This document shows positions 25,148 through 34,346 of a stretch of 64,000 bases of DNA, in pieces (positions within the stretch are counted from its first letter, which is position 1; each line of letters begins with the position of its first letter). The stretch comes from Allobosea sp. Root483D1 (GTDB lineage: Bacteria > Pseudomonadota > Alphaproteobacteria > Rhizobiales > Beijerinckiaceae): contig NZ_LMJW01000001.1 of assembly GCF_001429505.1 (NCBI RefSeq), positions 215,481 to 279,480 of the forward strand. Reading direction: 5' to 3'. Position numbers and translations under genes: made by a program. Below the pieces are notes generated by a model. The model did not search any database, was not told the origin of the DNA, and was given only the letters and a program-made list of their open reading frames with translations.

Positions 25148-27019
25148 TCAGGCGGTCAGGCGAACGGGTTGCTTGGTCTCGAGGCCGCGGCGCGGGGCGC
25201 GGGCAAAGGTCGCGATGCGGGCCGGCTCGCTCGAGGCGGCGACGCCGCCGATCGGCAGACGGACGCCGACGCGGGTGCCGACACCGGGCGCGCTCTCGAT
25301 GGTGAGCGTGCCGCCATGCAGGCCGACCAGCCCGCGCACCACCGATAGGCCGAGCCCGGTTCCGTCATGGGCGCGATCATAGGACGACTTGGCCTGGAAG
25401 AAGGGATCGCCCAGCCGCGGCAGATCGGCGGCGGCGATGCCGATGCCGGTATCGGAGACCGACAGGTCGATCATCCCGCCATCACGCACCAGAGCGAGCA
25501 TGACGCGCCCGCCCGGCGGCGTGAACTTGATCGCGTTCGAGAGCAGGTTAAGCATGACCTGCTTCAGCGCGCGCCGGTCGCCGAGCAGCTGCGGCAGATC
25601 CGGACCGACGATGCGTTCGAGTGCGACCGTGCCGCTGCTGGCCTTGAGCGCGACGACGTTGCAGCAATCCTCGGCAAGCTCGGCCAGGTCGAGCGGGTCC
25701 TGCTCGATCGTCATCGCCCCGCTCTCGATCTTCGAGACGTCGAGCAGCGTGTTGACCACATCGAGCAGATGATGGCCGGAATCATGGATGATCCTGGCGT
25801 ATTCCTGGCGCTGCGCCGGGCTGAAGGAGGTCCCGAGCTCGCCGCTCAGCATCTCGGAGAAGCCGATGATCGCGTTGAGCGGCGTGCGCAGCTCATGGCT
25901 GACCGTCGCCAGGAACTGGCCCTTGACGTCGCTCGCCTTGACCGCCTCGACGCGGCCGCGCTCGCGCTCCTCGTCGATCGCGTGCCGGTCGGTGACGTCG
26001 CGGCTGACGCAGACGACGGCTGCGCCGGCGCGCGGGCCGGTCTGCTCGATGCGCCGGGCGCTGAGATCGAGCCAGCGTACCACCGGGCTCGCGCTGGCGT
26101 GGCCATCGGCGCCCGCCGGAACGAAGAGGACGCGGAAGCAGGCGCTGGCCCGGCCGCCGCCATGCGCGGCATCGCTCAACGCCTTGAGAAAGAGCGGCCT
26201 GTCGGCGATGTGGACGCGCTCGAACAGCCCCCGGCCGAAAAGCTGGGCCGGCTCGGCCCCGGTCAGGCCGCGAGCGGCCTCGTTGGCGAAGACGACGGAA
26301 CCGGCCGCGTCATGCCAGGTGACGAGATCGCCGACATGCTCGAGCATCAACTGGGCCCGCGCATCGGAGGCGCGGTGCTCGCGCAATTCGTCGTCGCGGC
26401 GATAGAGGAAGCCGATCGTGATCAGCGCGGCATGCAGGATCGCGACCGCCGCGAATGCCGGCATCGCCTGCCAGGTCCATGACGCCGGCTCCAGGATCGC
26501 GCCCGTTCCCTGCAGGGCGACGACAGCGCCAAGACCGATCACCGCGAGCGCGCTGGCGCGCGCCACATAAGGCCGCGAGCCGAAAAACATCGCCTCGGCC
26601 GGGACCGCGGCAAGCCAGATGAGCAGCGGCGAAGACGCCCCACCGGTCAGGCAGGCGAGCGTGGTGATCAGCAAGGTCAGGGCAGCGCCGGAAATGCAGT
26701 GCGCGAGATCGAGCCGGCCGGTGCGGGAGAGCAGGAACACCGCGAGCAGCGGCAATGTCAGCGCGACGAGCACGAGCAGTTCGAGCGCACCGATGCGGCC
26801 GCGCCAGGCAATATAGGCCGGCATCAGGCTGAGCGCCGCGATCGAAGCGGCGAGCCTGCTCAGCATGAAGCGCTCATGACGCATGCGCTCGAGCGAGTCG
26901 GCCAGCGCCGATGGATGGACCATCGCCGCGACCTGCGCCCTCACCGCCGTCATCAAACTGGAAAACCGCAAACGCGCACCTCTGCCGGCCTCGGCGCTTT
27001 CGCCTCGCCTTGTTGTCAC
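25148..27019 (-). CDS. Membrane-bound PAS sensor histidine kinase
   Basis: A 623-residue hybrid-less kinase starting at GTG 27019. An N-terminal membrane domain of about six helices spans residues 55-207; a PAS domain follows (about 222-345, MLEHVGDLVTWHDAAGSVVF to VCVSRDVTDRHA). The phosphoacceptor box FLATVSHELRTPLNAIIGF has His375. The catalytic domain shows NLLSNAIKFTPPGG (N box), VSDTGIGIAAADL (G1) and GTGLGLSVVRGL (G2). It resembles the PleC/DivJ-type kinases of alphaproteobacteria. No cognate regulator is adjacent. It leads a probable operon with the Pro-rich membrane protein and DUF1491. Confidence 0.92.
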   Translation of the reverse strand: MTTRRGESAEAGRGARLRFSSLMTAVRAQVAAMVHPSALADSLERMRHERFMLSRLAASIAALSLMPAYIAWRGRIGALELLVLVALTLPLLAVFLLSRTGRLDLAHCISGAALTLLITTLACLTGGASSPLLIWLAAVPAEAMFFGSRPYVARASALAVIGLGAVVALQGTGAILEPASWTWQAMPAFAAVAILHAALITIGFLYRRDDELREHRASDARAQLMLEHVGDLVTWHDAAGSVVFANEAARGLTGAEPAQLFGRGLFERVHIADRPLFLKALSDAAHGGGRASACFRVLFVPAGADGHASASPVVRWLDLSARRIEQTGPRAGAAVVCVSRDVTDRHAIDEERERGRVEAVKASDVKGQFLATVSHELRTPLNAIIGFSEMLSGELGTSFSPAQRQEYARIIHDSGHHLLDVVNTLLDVSKIESGAMTIEQDPLDLAELAEDCCNVVALKASSGTVALERIVGPDLPQLLGDRRALKQVMLNLLSNAIKFTPPGGRVMLALVRDGGMIDLSVSDTGIGIAAADLPRLGDPFFQAKSSYDRAHDGTGLGLSVVRGLVGLHGGTLTIESAPGVGTRVGVRLPIGGVAASSEPARIATFARAPRRGLETKQPVRLTA

Positions 27020-27303
27020 GATCCTCGCGGCTGCCGTTTAAGCGGGGCTTAAAGCGACGAGATCCGAAAATGGGCACCTCCTCGGTGCATGGCAAAATAA
27101 CTCTTGTTTTTCAATAAATTGCACCGACCGCGGCGCTCTGCGCCAAGCCAAGTGGTTGTTGGCAGCAAGGTGAATGGAAGCTGAAGACGATGCGCCGTCT
27201 TTGATTCAAATCGAGGCTTTCCGCGACACGCGATCTTTCGACCCACGCGCTATCGTCACGTCATTCACGGGCTGGGGAGCCTGGAACCGGACGGGGACGA
27301 CAG

Positions 27304-27585
27304 ATGGCCTATCTTCTGCGCAGCCTGGCGATCGTCGGCGTGATCGCGCTGAACTCGCCCGTGCATGGCACGAAGAGCGAGCCCGATCCGCTCGCGGTCG
27401 ATGCCAAGGCGGCGATCGCGATCCTCGCCAAGATCGACCCCAAGGCGGCGCTGCAAGGCGCGACCAGCCTGCGCGAGGCCGCCGAGGTCCTGGCCGGACT
27501 GGAGCCCGAGACCCGCGCCCGGGTCCTTGCCCTGGCGGCAAGTGCTGCAACCCGTGCCACCGAAAGCCAGCCGCGACAGCGCTGA
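27304..27585 (+). CDS. Small exported protein upstream of sufE (DUF5330-like)
   Basis: A 93-residue protein with an N-terminal signal-like segment (MAYLLRSLAIVGVIALNSPVHG) and a short helical remainder (AVDAKAAIAILAKIDPKAAL, LREAAEVLAGLEPETRARVL). It resembles DUF5330 proteins that I recall beside sufE in related genomes, but the match is by eye. It is 91 bases before sufE on the same strand. Function unknown. Confidence 0.6.
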   Translation: MAYLLRSLAIVGVIALNSPVHGTKSEPDPLAVDAKAAIAILAKIDPKAALQGATSLREAAEVLAGLEPETRARVLALAASAATRATESQPRQR

Positions 27586-27676
27586 GACTTGACCTCTCCG
27601 CGCGGGAGGCCGAAGACGCTCGCCATCGCCGCCGCCCGTCAGCGGCGGGATGAGCCGGAGGCCGACTGCGGAGTCC

Positions 27677-28102
27677 ATGAGCGAGAGCCTCGACGAGATC
27701 GTCGCCAATTTCGAGCTGCTCGACGACTGGGACGATCGCTACCGCTATCTGATCGAACTCGGCCGCACGCTCGCGCCCCTGCCCGAGGCGGCGCATAACG
27801 ACGCCAACAAGGTGCGCGGCTGCGCCAGCCAGGTCTGGCTCGAGACCCGCGCCGAGGGCGGCCCCGGCGAAACCACGCGCCTGTTCTTCCACGGCGACAG
27901 CGACGCTCATATCGTGCGCGGGCTGGTCGCGCTCGCCATCGCCATCCATTCCGGCCATACGGCGCAGGAGATCCTGACGACCGACGCCTTCGCGATCTAC
28001 GAGCGGCTCGGCTTGGCGGCCCATCTGACGCCGCAACGCTCGAACGGCGTGCGCGCCATGATGGAGCGGATCAAGAACGACGCCCGCGCCGCGCTCGCCT
28101 AA
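27677..28102 (+). CDS. sufE: SufE family cysteine desulfuration protein
   Basis: A 141-residue SufE: it accepts persulfide sulfur from the cysteine desulfurase SufS for Fe-S cluster assembly. The acceptor cysteine is in KVRGCASQVWL (Cys49 from the chosen ATG; E. coli Cys51). Other family elements are NFELLDDWDDRYRYLIELGR at the N-terminus and LGLAAHLTPQRSNGVRAM near the C-terminus. I use MSESLDEI as the start. No suf operon is nearby. Its last four bases overlap the convergent DUF6456 gene. Confidence 0.95.
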   Translation: MSESLDEIVANFELLDDWDDRYRYLIELGRTLAPLPEAAHNDANKVRGCASQVWLETRAEGGPGETTRLFFHGDSDAHIVRGLVALAIAIHSGHTAQEILTTDAFAIYERLGLAAHLTPQRSNGVRAMMERIKNDARAALA

Positions 28103-28905
28103 TCCGGACGTTCCGACTGTGGAATCGACGGGCGCGCATCGGGCGCGCGCCAGGCGGATCGGCCTGCTGGCAGACACTGCTTCCCACCCAGCCCGTAGTG
28201 CTCGACAAGCGCCGCCAGTGCGAGCCGGAGCACGACCTTGGCCGAACGCGCCGGCCATCTGCGCTCGCGCTCGATCAGGTCGAGTCCTTTGAGGAAGCCG
28301 CAGACATCGATCGCCAGGCCCGATAGTTCGGGGCCGAGACGTTTGCAGGCGAGGCGCACGCGCTGGCGCGCCGCCAGGCTGGCATCGGAGGCTTCGGCCG
28401 GCCCGCGCATCGCAGCGTGGGTGCCGGCAGCGAGGGCGGCATCCCAGTTAACCGTCGTCCGCGGCAGCATCTGCGCCAGCGTCAGATCGGCGCGGAAGCG
28501 CTCGCCGGCGGCGAACTCGACGGCAGAGATCTGTGGCGCCCCGTCCTTGCCCGGGCGACGATGGAGCCAGAGCAGTGGGCTTTCGCGCTCATCAAGCACG
28601 ACCTGCTGGGCCTCGCCAGCGACCATGACCGTCGTCGTCGCGCGCGGCCTTTCGGCCTCGGTCTCGGCAAGACCCAGCCGCCGCTTGCCCCTTTCCATGA
28701 ACCATGCGGCGAAACCGGCAGCGACCATCGCATCCGCTTCGCCGGCGGGGACATAGCCTGCCCCGAGCGTGGCACCTCCGGCACCGCGACGGTAGAGCGC
28801 GATCCGGCCACAGCCGAGCGGCGAGTCGACCGCATAGGCGCCGGGTTCGCTCAGATGTCGCAGCAGGCGGGACGACGATTGGGGGCGCTCGTCACCGACG
28901 CTCAT
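28099..28905 (-). CDS. DUF6456 domain-containing protein
   Basis: A 268-residue protein. The C-terminal half carries the DUF6456 core: SPLLWLHRRPGKDGAPQISAVEF, AGERFRADLTLAQMLPRTTVNWD, and ARQRVRLACKRLGPELSGLAIDVCGFLKGLDLIE (in parts). The family is alphaproteobacterial and poorly characterised; the C-terminal helices look able to bind DNA. It overlaps the upstream DnaA-like gene by four bases (28902-28905), so the two are translationally coupled and likely work together. Function inferred only as possible replication or cell-cycle regulation. Confidence 0.82.
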   Translation of the reverse strand: MSVGDERPQSSSRLLRHLSEPGAYAVDSPLGCGRIALYRRGAGGATLGAGYVPAGEADAMVAAGFAAWFMERGKRRLGLAETEAERPRATTTVMVAGEAQQVVLDERESPLLWLHRRPGKDGAPQISAVEFAAGERFRADLTLAQMLPRTTVNWDAALAAGTHAAMRGPAEASDASLAARQRVRLACKRLGPELSGLAIDVCGFLKGLDLIERERRWPARSAKVVLRLALAALVEHYGLGGKQCLPAGRSAWRAPDARPSIPQSERPD

Positions 28906-29291
28906 CGTGCAGCCTCCGGCCCGAAGCCGAGTTGCAAGCCGAACGCCAGATGCGCCAGACCGGTCTCCAGTGCCGAGACGGCGAGGTCGAAGGCCGGCTG
29001 CTCGCGCCGATCCTCGACCAGGGCGCAGGCGTGACGCACGGTCGTGCGGTCACGCTCGAAGCAAGCGCCGACCTCCGTCAGCGTCAAGCCGAAGCCGACA
29101 TGCGTCAGATACATCGCAAGCTGGCGGGCGAAGGCGATCCTGCGGGGTCCGCGGCCGGTACGCAGGGCTCCGGCCGGCAATTGCAGTGCGCCGCAGACGG
29201 CCGCCTCGGCGAGCCGCGCCGGAGCGCTCCACGGCATCGAATCTGACCGCTTGGCGATCAGTATGTTCATGATATGTTCCATTGCGAGCAT
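28902..29291 (-). CDS. Orphan DnaA domain IV-like DNA-binding protein
   Basis: A 129-residue protein consisting almost only of a DnaA C-terminal (domain IV) helix-turn-helix: ARQLAMYLTHVGFGLTLTEV and GACFERDRTTVRHAC at about 53-90. The DnaA signature D-H-T-T-V, which contacts DnaA boxes, appears here as D-R-T-T-V. No AAA+ ATPase domain is present. Three candidate ATGs exist (29291, 29282, 29270); a GGAGG precedes the first ones. It probably binds DnaA-box-like DNA and may compete with or substitute for DnaA as a repressor or regulator. It is coupled to the DUF6456 gene. Confidence 0.8.
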   Translation of the reverse strand: MLAMEHIMNILIAKRSDSMPWSAPARLAEAAVCGALQLPAGALRTGRGPRRIAFARQLAMYLTHVGFGLTLTEVGACFERDRTTVRHACALVEDRREQPAFDLAVSALETGLAHLAFGLQLGFGPEAAR

Positions 29292-29490
29292 CGCCTCCGC
29301 GAACTCAACCGCGATGCTTAAAGGTATATATTCCTATGTCATCTCGCTGCAAGCGCAGAAGCGGCCGTCCCGACAGGCTCCTGACAGTTTCCGGTTCCGG
29401 CCGGCGGGCCTGGAGCGGCGACGAACTCACCAGCGCGACGACTTGCTGGACGGCGCACCCTCCAGTCCCGCGCCGTGAAAAGAAGCGATC

Positions 29491-29523
29491 CCAAAGAAAA
29501 AGCCGCCGGGCGAACCGGCGGCT
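29491..29523 (-). terminator. Rho-independent terminator of mucR
   Basis: Read on the minus strand, AAGCCGCCGG-TTCG-CCCGGCGGCTT forms a strong stem (29501-29523) followed by TTTTCTTTGG. It lies 40 bases past the mucR stop. Confidence 0.88.
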
Positions 29524-29561
29524 TCACTGCATGGGCTATGATGCAGCTTGGTCGGGATAGA

Positions 29562-29978
29562 TCAGCGGCGCTTGCGGCGCTGCTGGCCGAGACCCATCTT
29601 CTTGGCGAGCTGCGAGCGCGCCTCGGCATAGTTCGGCGCGACCATCGGGTAATCGGGCGGCAGGCCCCACTTCTCGCGATACTGCTCCGGCGACATGTTG
29701 TACTGGGTGCGCAGATGGCGCTTCAGCGACTTGAACTTCTTTCCATCCTCCAGGCAGATCAGATAATCGGCCGTGATCGACTTCTTCACCGCGATAGCAG
29801 GCTTGGGCGCCTCGACCGGAACAACCGGTGCAACGCCGCCAACGACGCGACTGAGAGCGGCGTGAACGTCGCTGATCAGCGCCGGCAGTTCGGAGGCAGG
29901 AACAGAATTGTTCGACACGTAGGCGGAAACGATATCTGCCGTGAGCTCGATGAAATCGGAACCGTCTTGGTCAGCCAT
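29562..29978 (-). CDS. mucR: MucR/Ros family transcriptional regulator
   Basis: A 138-residue zinc-finger regulator. The family core is complete: [40 protein letters not shown] and [23 protein letters not shown]. The Cys ... His/His cluster binds zinc in a prokaryotic treble-clef-like finger. MucR proteins are AT-rich-DNA-binding, H-NS-like repressors controlling exopolysaccharide, motility and cell-cycle genes in Hyphomicrobiales. It is monocistronic, with a long upstream region and its own terminator. Confidence 0.96.
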   Translation of the reverse strand: MADQDGSDFIELTADIVSAYVSNNSVPASELPALISDVHAALSRVVGGVAPVVPVEAPKPAIAVKKSITADYLICLEDGKKFKSLKRHLRTQYNMSPEQYREKWGLPPDYPMVAPNYAEARSQLAKKMGLGQQRRKRR

Positions 29979-30372
29979 GATGGCGTTGCTCCATTGTTAT
30001 CTTTGACCGGTCGTAGCGGTGACTGCGCCCAGATCTGTTTCCAGGCGCGAGCGCCTTCTCTGACCTCCGCCGACGAACGGTCGAATTCCCGCCGGAATAG
30101 AATCATGCAAAACGGACCAGCCGGCACTCGTCTAAGCCATGCAGATCAATATCGCAAGTGGCCTAACAAGGATTCGAATACATTCGCTGAGACATATTAT
30201 TGCTTATTTTAAGAGCGCAAACCGTAACCATCGCGCTTTGCGCTGCAGCATTTGCGCCAAAAGGTTGTCCTTGTCAGTGTCTGCATCGACCTCTACCTGT
30301 CGGCAAAAGACAAAATGATCCTGATCCGGATCCCCTCCTCGGAGGTGGTCTAACCGACACTGGAGACCAAGC
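29979..30372. other. Divergent intergenic region mucR / oligopeptidase B
   Basis: 394 bases without a gene. The centre is AT-rich relative to the genome (about 30165-30235), with CGAAT-AC-ATTCG and TATTATTGCTTATTTTAAG. Such AT-rich DNA is the preferred MucR target, so autoregulation is plausible. Nearer the peptidase start, GATCCGGATC and CCTCCTCGGAGG form small palindromes. No certain promoter hexamers were identified. Confidence 0.5.
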
Positions 30373-32523
30373 ATGACTAGCCCGCGCAAGGTCGCCTCGC
30401 CGCCGACTGCCGCCATCCGTGCGCAGAACCTTACCGTCCACGGCGTTGCATTGAGCGACGACTATGCCTGGCTCAGGGCCGAGAACTGGCGCGATGTGCT
30501 GCGCGACCCGGACACCCTACCGGCCGAAATCCGAACGCATCTCGAGGCGGAGAACGCCTGGTGCGACACGCTGATGGCGCCAACGCAGGCGCTGCAGCGC
30601 GCGCTGATCAAGGAAATGCGCGGCCGCATCAAGGAAGATGACAGCGAGCCGCCCCAACCTGACGGCCCCTTCCTCTATTACAGCCGTTATCGGCGCGGCG
30701 GCGAGCATCCGCTGATCTGCCGCAAGCCGCGCGCGGATGAGCGTGACAAGGCTGGCCGCGAGCAGGTCATGCTCGACGCCGACGCGCTCGCCGAGGGCAA
30801 GGAGTTCTTCGATCTCGGCGATGCCGAACACAGCCCCGATCATCGCCTGCTCGCCTGGAGCGCCGACGAGGCGGGCTCCGAGCTCTTTCTGATCCGGATT
30901 CGCGACCTAGCAACCGGCAAGGACCTGCCGGACGCGATCGCCGACACCTCCGGCGAGATGATCTGGGCCGCCGATTCCAGCGCTTTCGTCTATGTCGCGC
31001 TCGATGACGACCATCGCCCGACGCGCGTGCTGCGCCACCGGCTCGGCACGCCGCAGAGCGAGGACGAATTGCTCTACGAAGAGGCCGATCCCGGCCTGTT
31101 CGCCGATATCGACCAGACCCAGTCGCGCCGTTTCCTGCTGATCTCCAGCAGCGATCACGAGACCTCGGAGGTCAGCCTGGTCGACCTGGCCGAAACGGCC
31201 GGCACGCCCAGGCTGATCGCGCCGCGACTGGTGGGACGGCAGTATAGTGTCGAGCATCATGGCGACGAGTTGCTGATCCTGACCAATGCCGACGGCGCCG
31301 AAGACTTCAAGATCGTGCGCGCGCCGCTGGCCGATCCTTCGCCGTCGAACTGGATCGATCTCGTGCCGCACAAGCGCGGCCGGCTGGTCCTGAGCCATAT
31401 CTGCCTCGCCGACCGGCTGATCCGCCTGGAGCGCGAGGACGGGCTGCCGCGCATCGTCATCCGCGACCTCAAGAGCGGGACGGAAAGCAGCGTTGCCTTC
31501 GACGAGGAAGCCTATGGGCTCGGCGTCGATGCCGGCTACGAATTCGACACCGACACCCTGCGCTTCATCTACGCCTCGATGGCGCGCCCGGCCGAGACCT
31601 ATGACTACGACCTCGCGACCGGCGAACGCAGGCTGGTGAAGCGCCAGGAGGTGCCGTCCGGCCACGATGCCGAGGCTTATGTCGTGCGCCGCATCTTCGC
31701 GACGGCCAAGGACGGCGCGCGGGTGCCGGTCTCGCTGCTGCACCGGCGCGACCTCGTGCTCGACGGCTCGGCTCCCTGCCTGCTTTATGGCTACGGCTCC
31801 TATGGCGCGGCGATGTCCGCCTCCTTCCGGACGCGGCCGCTCAGCCTGGTCGACCGCGGCTTCGTCTACGCCATCGCCCATATCCGCGGCGGCACCGACA
31901 AGGGCTGGGGCTGGTATCTCGACGGCAAGCGCCAGAACAAGCCCAACAGCTTCACCGACTTCATCGCTGCCGGCGAAATGCTCGCGGATGAGGGCTTCAC
32001 CAGCCGTGGCCGCATCGTCGCCGAAGGCGGCAGCGCCGGCGGCATGCTGATGGGCGCCGTCGCCAATCTCGCGCCGGAGCTGTTCGCCGGCATCATCGCC
32101 GAGGTGCCCTTCGTCGATGTGCTCAACACCATCCTCGACGAGAGCCTGCCGCTGACCCCGATGGAGTGGCCGGAATGGGGCGATCCGATCCGGGACGTCG
32201 CCGCCTTCAAGACGATCCTGGGCTACTCGCCCTATGACAACGTCAAGGCGCAGGCCTATCCGCCGATCCTGGCCACGGGCGGGCTGGCCGATCCGCGCGT
32301 CACCTATTGGGAGCCGGCTAAATGGGTGGCGCGCCTGCGCGCAACCATGACCGGCGGCGGCCCGATCATGCTGCACACCAACATGGACGCCGGCCATGCC
32401 GGCGCCGCCGGGCGCTTCGATTCGCTGAAGGAAACCGCCCTCGCCTACGCCTTTGCCATCACGGCAGCCGGCGACGGCTGGGATGCGGCGAGGGCAGGAT
32501 CGGATCAGACTGAAGCAAGCTGA
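30373..32523 (+). CDS. ptrB: Oligopeptidase B (prolyl oligopeptidase family S9)
   Basis: A 716-residue cytoplasmic serine peptidase that cleaves short peptides after basic residues. The N-terminal half is a seven-bladed propeller domain; the C-terminal half is the alpha/beta hydrolase. The predicted triad is Ser554 in AEGGSAGGMLMG, Asp640 in GGLADPRVTYWEPAKW and His675 in TNMDAGHAGAAGRFD, at a constant offset of about 22 from the E. coli enzyme (532, 617, 652). The gene diverges from mucR and is followed by a convergent gene. Confidence 0.95.
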   Translation: MTSPRKVASPPTAAIRAQNLTVHGVALSDDYAWLRAENWRDVLRDPDTLPAEIRTHLEAENAWCDTLMAPTQALQRALIKEMRGRIKEDDSEPPQPDGPFLYYSRYRRGGEHPLICRKPRADERDKAGREQVMLDADALAEGKEFFDLGDAEHSPDHRLLAWSADEAGSELFLIRIRDLATGKDLPDAIADTSGEMIWAADSSAFVYVALDDDHRPTRVLRHRLGTPQSEDELLYEEADPGLFADIDQTQSRRFLLISSSDHETSEVSLVDLAETAGTPRLIAPRLVGRQYSVEHHGDELLILTNADGAEDFKIVRAPLADPSPSNWIDLVPHKRGRLVLSHICLADRLIRLEREDGLPRIVIRDLKSGTESSVAFDEEAYGLGVDAGYEFDTDTLRFIYASMARPAETYDYDLATGERRLVKRQEVPSGHDAEAYVVRRIFATAKDGARVPVSLLHRRDLVLDGSAPCLLYGYGSYGAAMSASFRTRPLSLVDRGFVYAIAHIRGGTDKGWGWYLDGKRQNKPNSFTDFIAAGEMLADEGFTSRGRIVAEGGSAGGMLMGAVANLAPELFAGIIAEVPFVDVLNTILDESLPLTPMEWPEWGDPIRDVAAFKTILGYSPYDNVKAQAYPPILATGGLADPRVTYWEPAKWVARLRATMTGGGPIMLHTNMDAGHAGAAGRFDSLKETALAYAFAITAAGDGWDAARAGSDQTEAS

Positions 32524-32555
32524 CCGGTCCGTCTCACTTTTTGATCGAGACCGCT

Positions 32556-32590
32556 TTTCTGATCAGCTTGCAATGCAGGCTGATCAGAAA
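32556..32590. repeat. Perfect 12-bp inverted repeat between convergent genes
   Basis: TTTCTGATCAGC (32556-32567) pairs perfectly with GCTGATCAGAAA (32579-32590) around an 11-base loop that itself contains TGCA twice. It lies between the 3' ends of ptrB and the disordered membrane protein, so it could be a shared, U-run-less terminator or mRNA 3' stabiliser. Confidence 0.7.
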
Positions 32591-32608
32591 GGGCTATAGC
32601 GAACCGGG

Positions 32609-34063
32609 TCAGTTCGCGCTGGATTCCAGCTTGTCCTTCTCGCTGGCGAGGTAGGTCTTGAGCTCGTCCATTGAGGCGAAGACATAGTCGCCGTCCGGCG
32701 TACGGGCATGGATCGAGCCGTCAGCGAACATGGTGAACTGCGTCTCGCCGACCTGGTAGGCGCCGATCACGCCTTCTTCCGACGCCGCCGGCTCTTCGCC
32801 AGGCTTGGTTTCGGCTGCCAGCGTTCCGGCATTCTCCGCAAGTGGTGTTTCCGCTGGCGGTGTTTCCGCCATGGTGGAAGCCGCGTCCTGAGCTTCCTCG
32901 TCCTGACGCGCGGACTCGGGCTCCGCTGCGGTGGGCTCGTCCTGCTGCGTGGGAGCCGGCTCGGCCTTCGCGTCCTCCGACGAGGCCTTGTCGGCGGCTT
33001 CGGCCTCGCCCTCGCTCAAGGCGCCGGGATCGCGTGGCTGCGTCACCGGCGGCCAGGGCCGCGGCGCTATCCAGCTCTCCGCTGTGTCGAGGGTATCGCG
33101 GTCGCGTCGCGGCGGCTCGACCTCGGGCGCATTGACGACACCGGAAAGCTGGTCGCGCAGCGCATTGAACTCGTCGTCGACCGAGGCAGATTGCTCGCGC
33201 GCCGGGCGGTCGATGCGCGGCCACCAAAGCTGATCGTCGTGCACCAAGACAGGCGCGGATTCCTGCTTCACCGTGGCCGACTCGTCGTCCGCTGGCTTGG
33301 CTTCAGGCTCATCGACGGCGGCGGCAGCGGGTCCGTCCTCGCCGCCCTTTTCGTCAGCTGGTTGCGGAACCTCTTCGGCGTCGACAGAAACCGGCAATTC
33401 CGGCTCGTCTTTCGACGTGTCGGCCTTCTCACCGGCTTCTCCGCTCTCGCCCCGCTCATCCGGATGGACGTCAGAGGGCGCCGCATCGAGCACCGGGGAG
33501 ACCGGGGGTAGCAGCCAGTCGTCGATTTCGCCGGCCGTGGCCGAGGGCGCTTGCGAGGGCTCGGCGGCGGCGGTCTCGGGGCGATCGGAGTGGACGCTGC
33601 CGTCCTCCTCCGTCTTATCGGCTTCATCCGCCTCGTCGGCCGCCTTCACGAGCGGCTCTTCCTCGGTCTTCGCCAGGCCGAGGAGCGCCCCAGTGGCGGC
33701 GGTAGCGCCTGCACCGGCCGCCAGCGCGGTCGCGATGCCGATGGAACTCGCCTCTGGTGTAGGCGCCCTCTCGACCACCGGCTCCGCCCGCGCAGGCGCC
33801 TCGCTCGGCAGCGGTCGTTCGGCGGGACGCGGTTCGGACAGCGCCACCACTGCCATGGCGCCGCTGACCAGGCTCTTGAGCCGGCGGATTTCGGCGAGCA
33901 CGGCCGCGAGCGCGAGCAGGATCAAGCCGCCCACCACCGACAGTCCTCCAAGGATGACTTCTGTGAAGCCACGTTCCAGGACACGATATGGCCAGCCATC
34001 GACGATGGCATAAGCGCCGCCCGCCAGCAGAGCGAACCCGAGAACCACGAAAAGCCTGACCAA
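32609..34063 (-). CDS. Two-pass membrane protein with a long acidic disordered region
   Basis: A 484-residue protein starting at TTG 34063, chosen for the AAAGGAG ribosome binding site six bases upstream. Two N-terminal helices (about 3-23 and 36-60) are followed by about 370 residues rich in Glu, Ala, Pro, Asp and Ser without predicted fold, then a compact C-terminal segment from about residue 440 (YQVGETQFTMFADGSIHART, GDYVFASMDELKTYLASEKD). That end is the likely functional domain. No named family recognised. It may tether a small domain across the cytoplasm or periplasm. Confidence 0.75.
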   Translation of the reverse strand: MVRLFVVLGFALLAGGAYAIVDGWPYRVLERGFTEVILGGLSVVGGLILLALAAVLAEIRRLKSLVSGAMAVVALSEPRPAERPLPSEAPARAEPVVERAPTPEASSIGIATALAAGAGATAATGALLGLAKTEEEPLVKAADEADEADKTEEDGSVHSDRPETAAAEPSQAPSATAGEIDDWLLPPVSPVLDAAPSDVHPDERGESGEAGEKADTSKDEPELPVSVDAEEVPQPADEKGGEDGPAAAAVDEPEAKPADDESATVKQESAPVLVHDDQLWWPRIDRPAREQSASVDDEFNALRDQLSGVVNAPEVEPPRRDRDTLDTAESWIAPRPWPPVTQPRDPGALSEGEAEAADKASSEDAKAEPAPTQQDEPTAAEPESARQDEEAQDAASTMAETPPAETPLAENAGTLAAETKPGEEPAASEEGVIGAYQVGETQFTMFADGSIHARTPDGDYVFASMDELKTYLASEKDKLESSAN

Positions 34064-34346
34064 CGCTTGCTCCTTTGAGGCCGGACGAGCTGCGACAGCT
34101 TGCCACCTCGGCGGTTAACCTATCGATACCGTCCGGTATTGCCAACCAAACGGCCTGTGCGAGCCCTCCCGCCGAGACCCAAGGCGGCCGTGCCGGATTT
34201 CTGCGGCCCCGGCGGTTGCCGCTGCCGGCCGAGGGGCTTAACTAACAGGCGAATGGCGGGGTGATCCGCCGGGCAATCATTGCCCAAGCGTTGCGTCATC
34301 GCAGCCATTCTCACGTCGCGATTTCGACAGCCCAAGGAGAGGCCCC

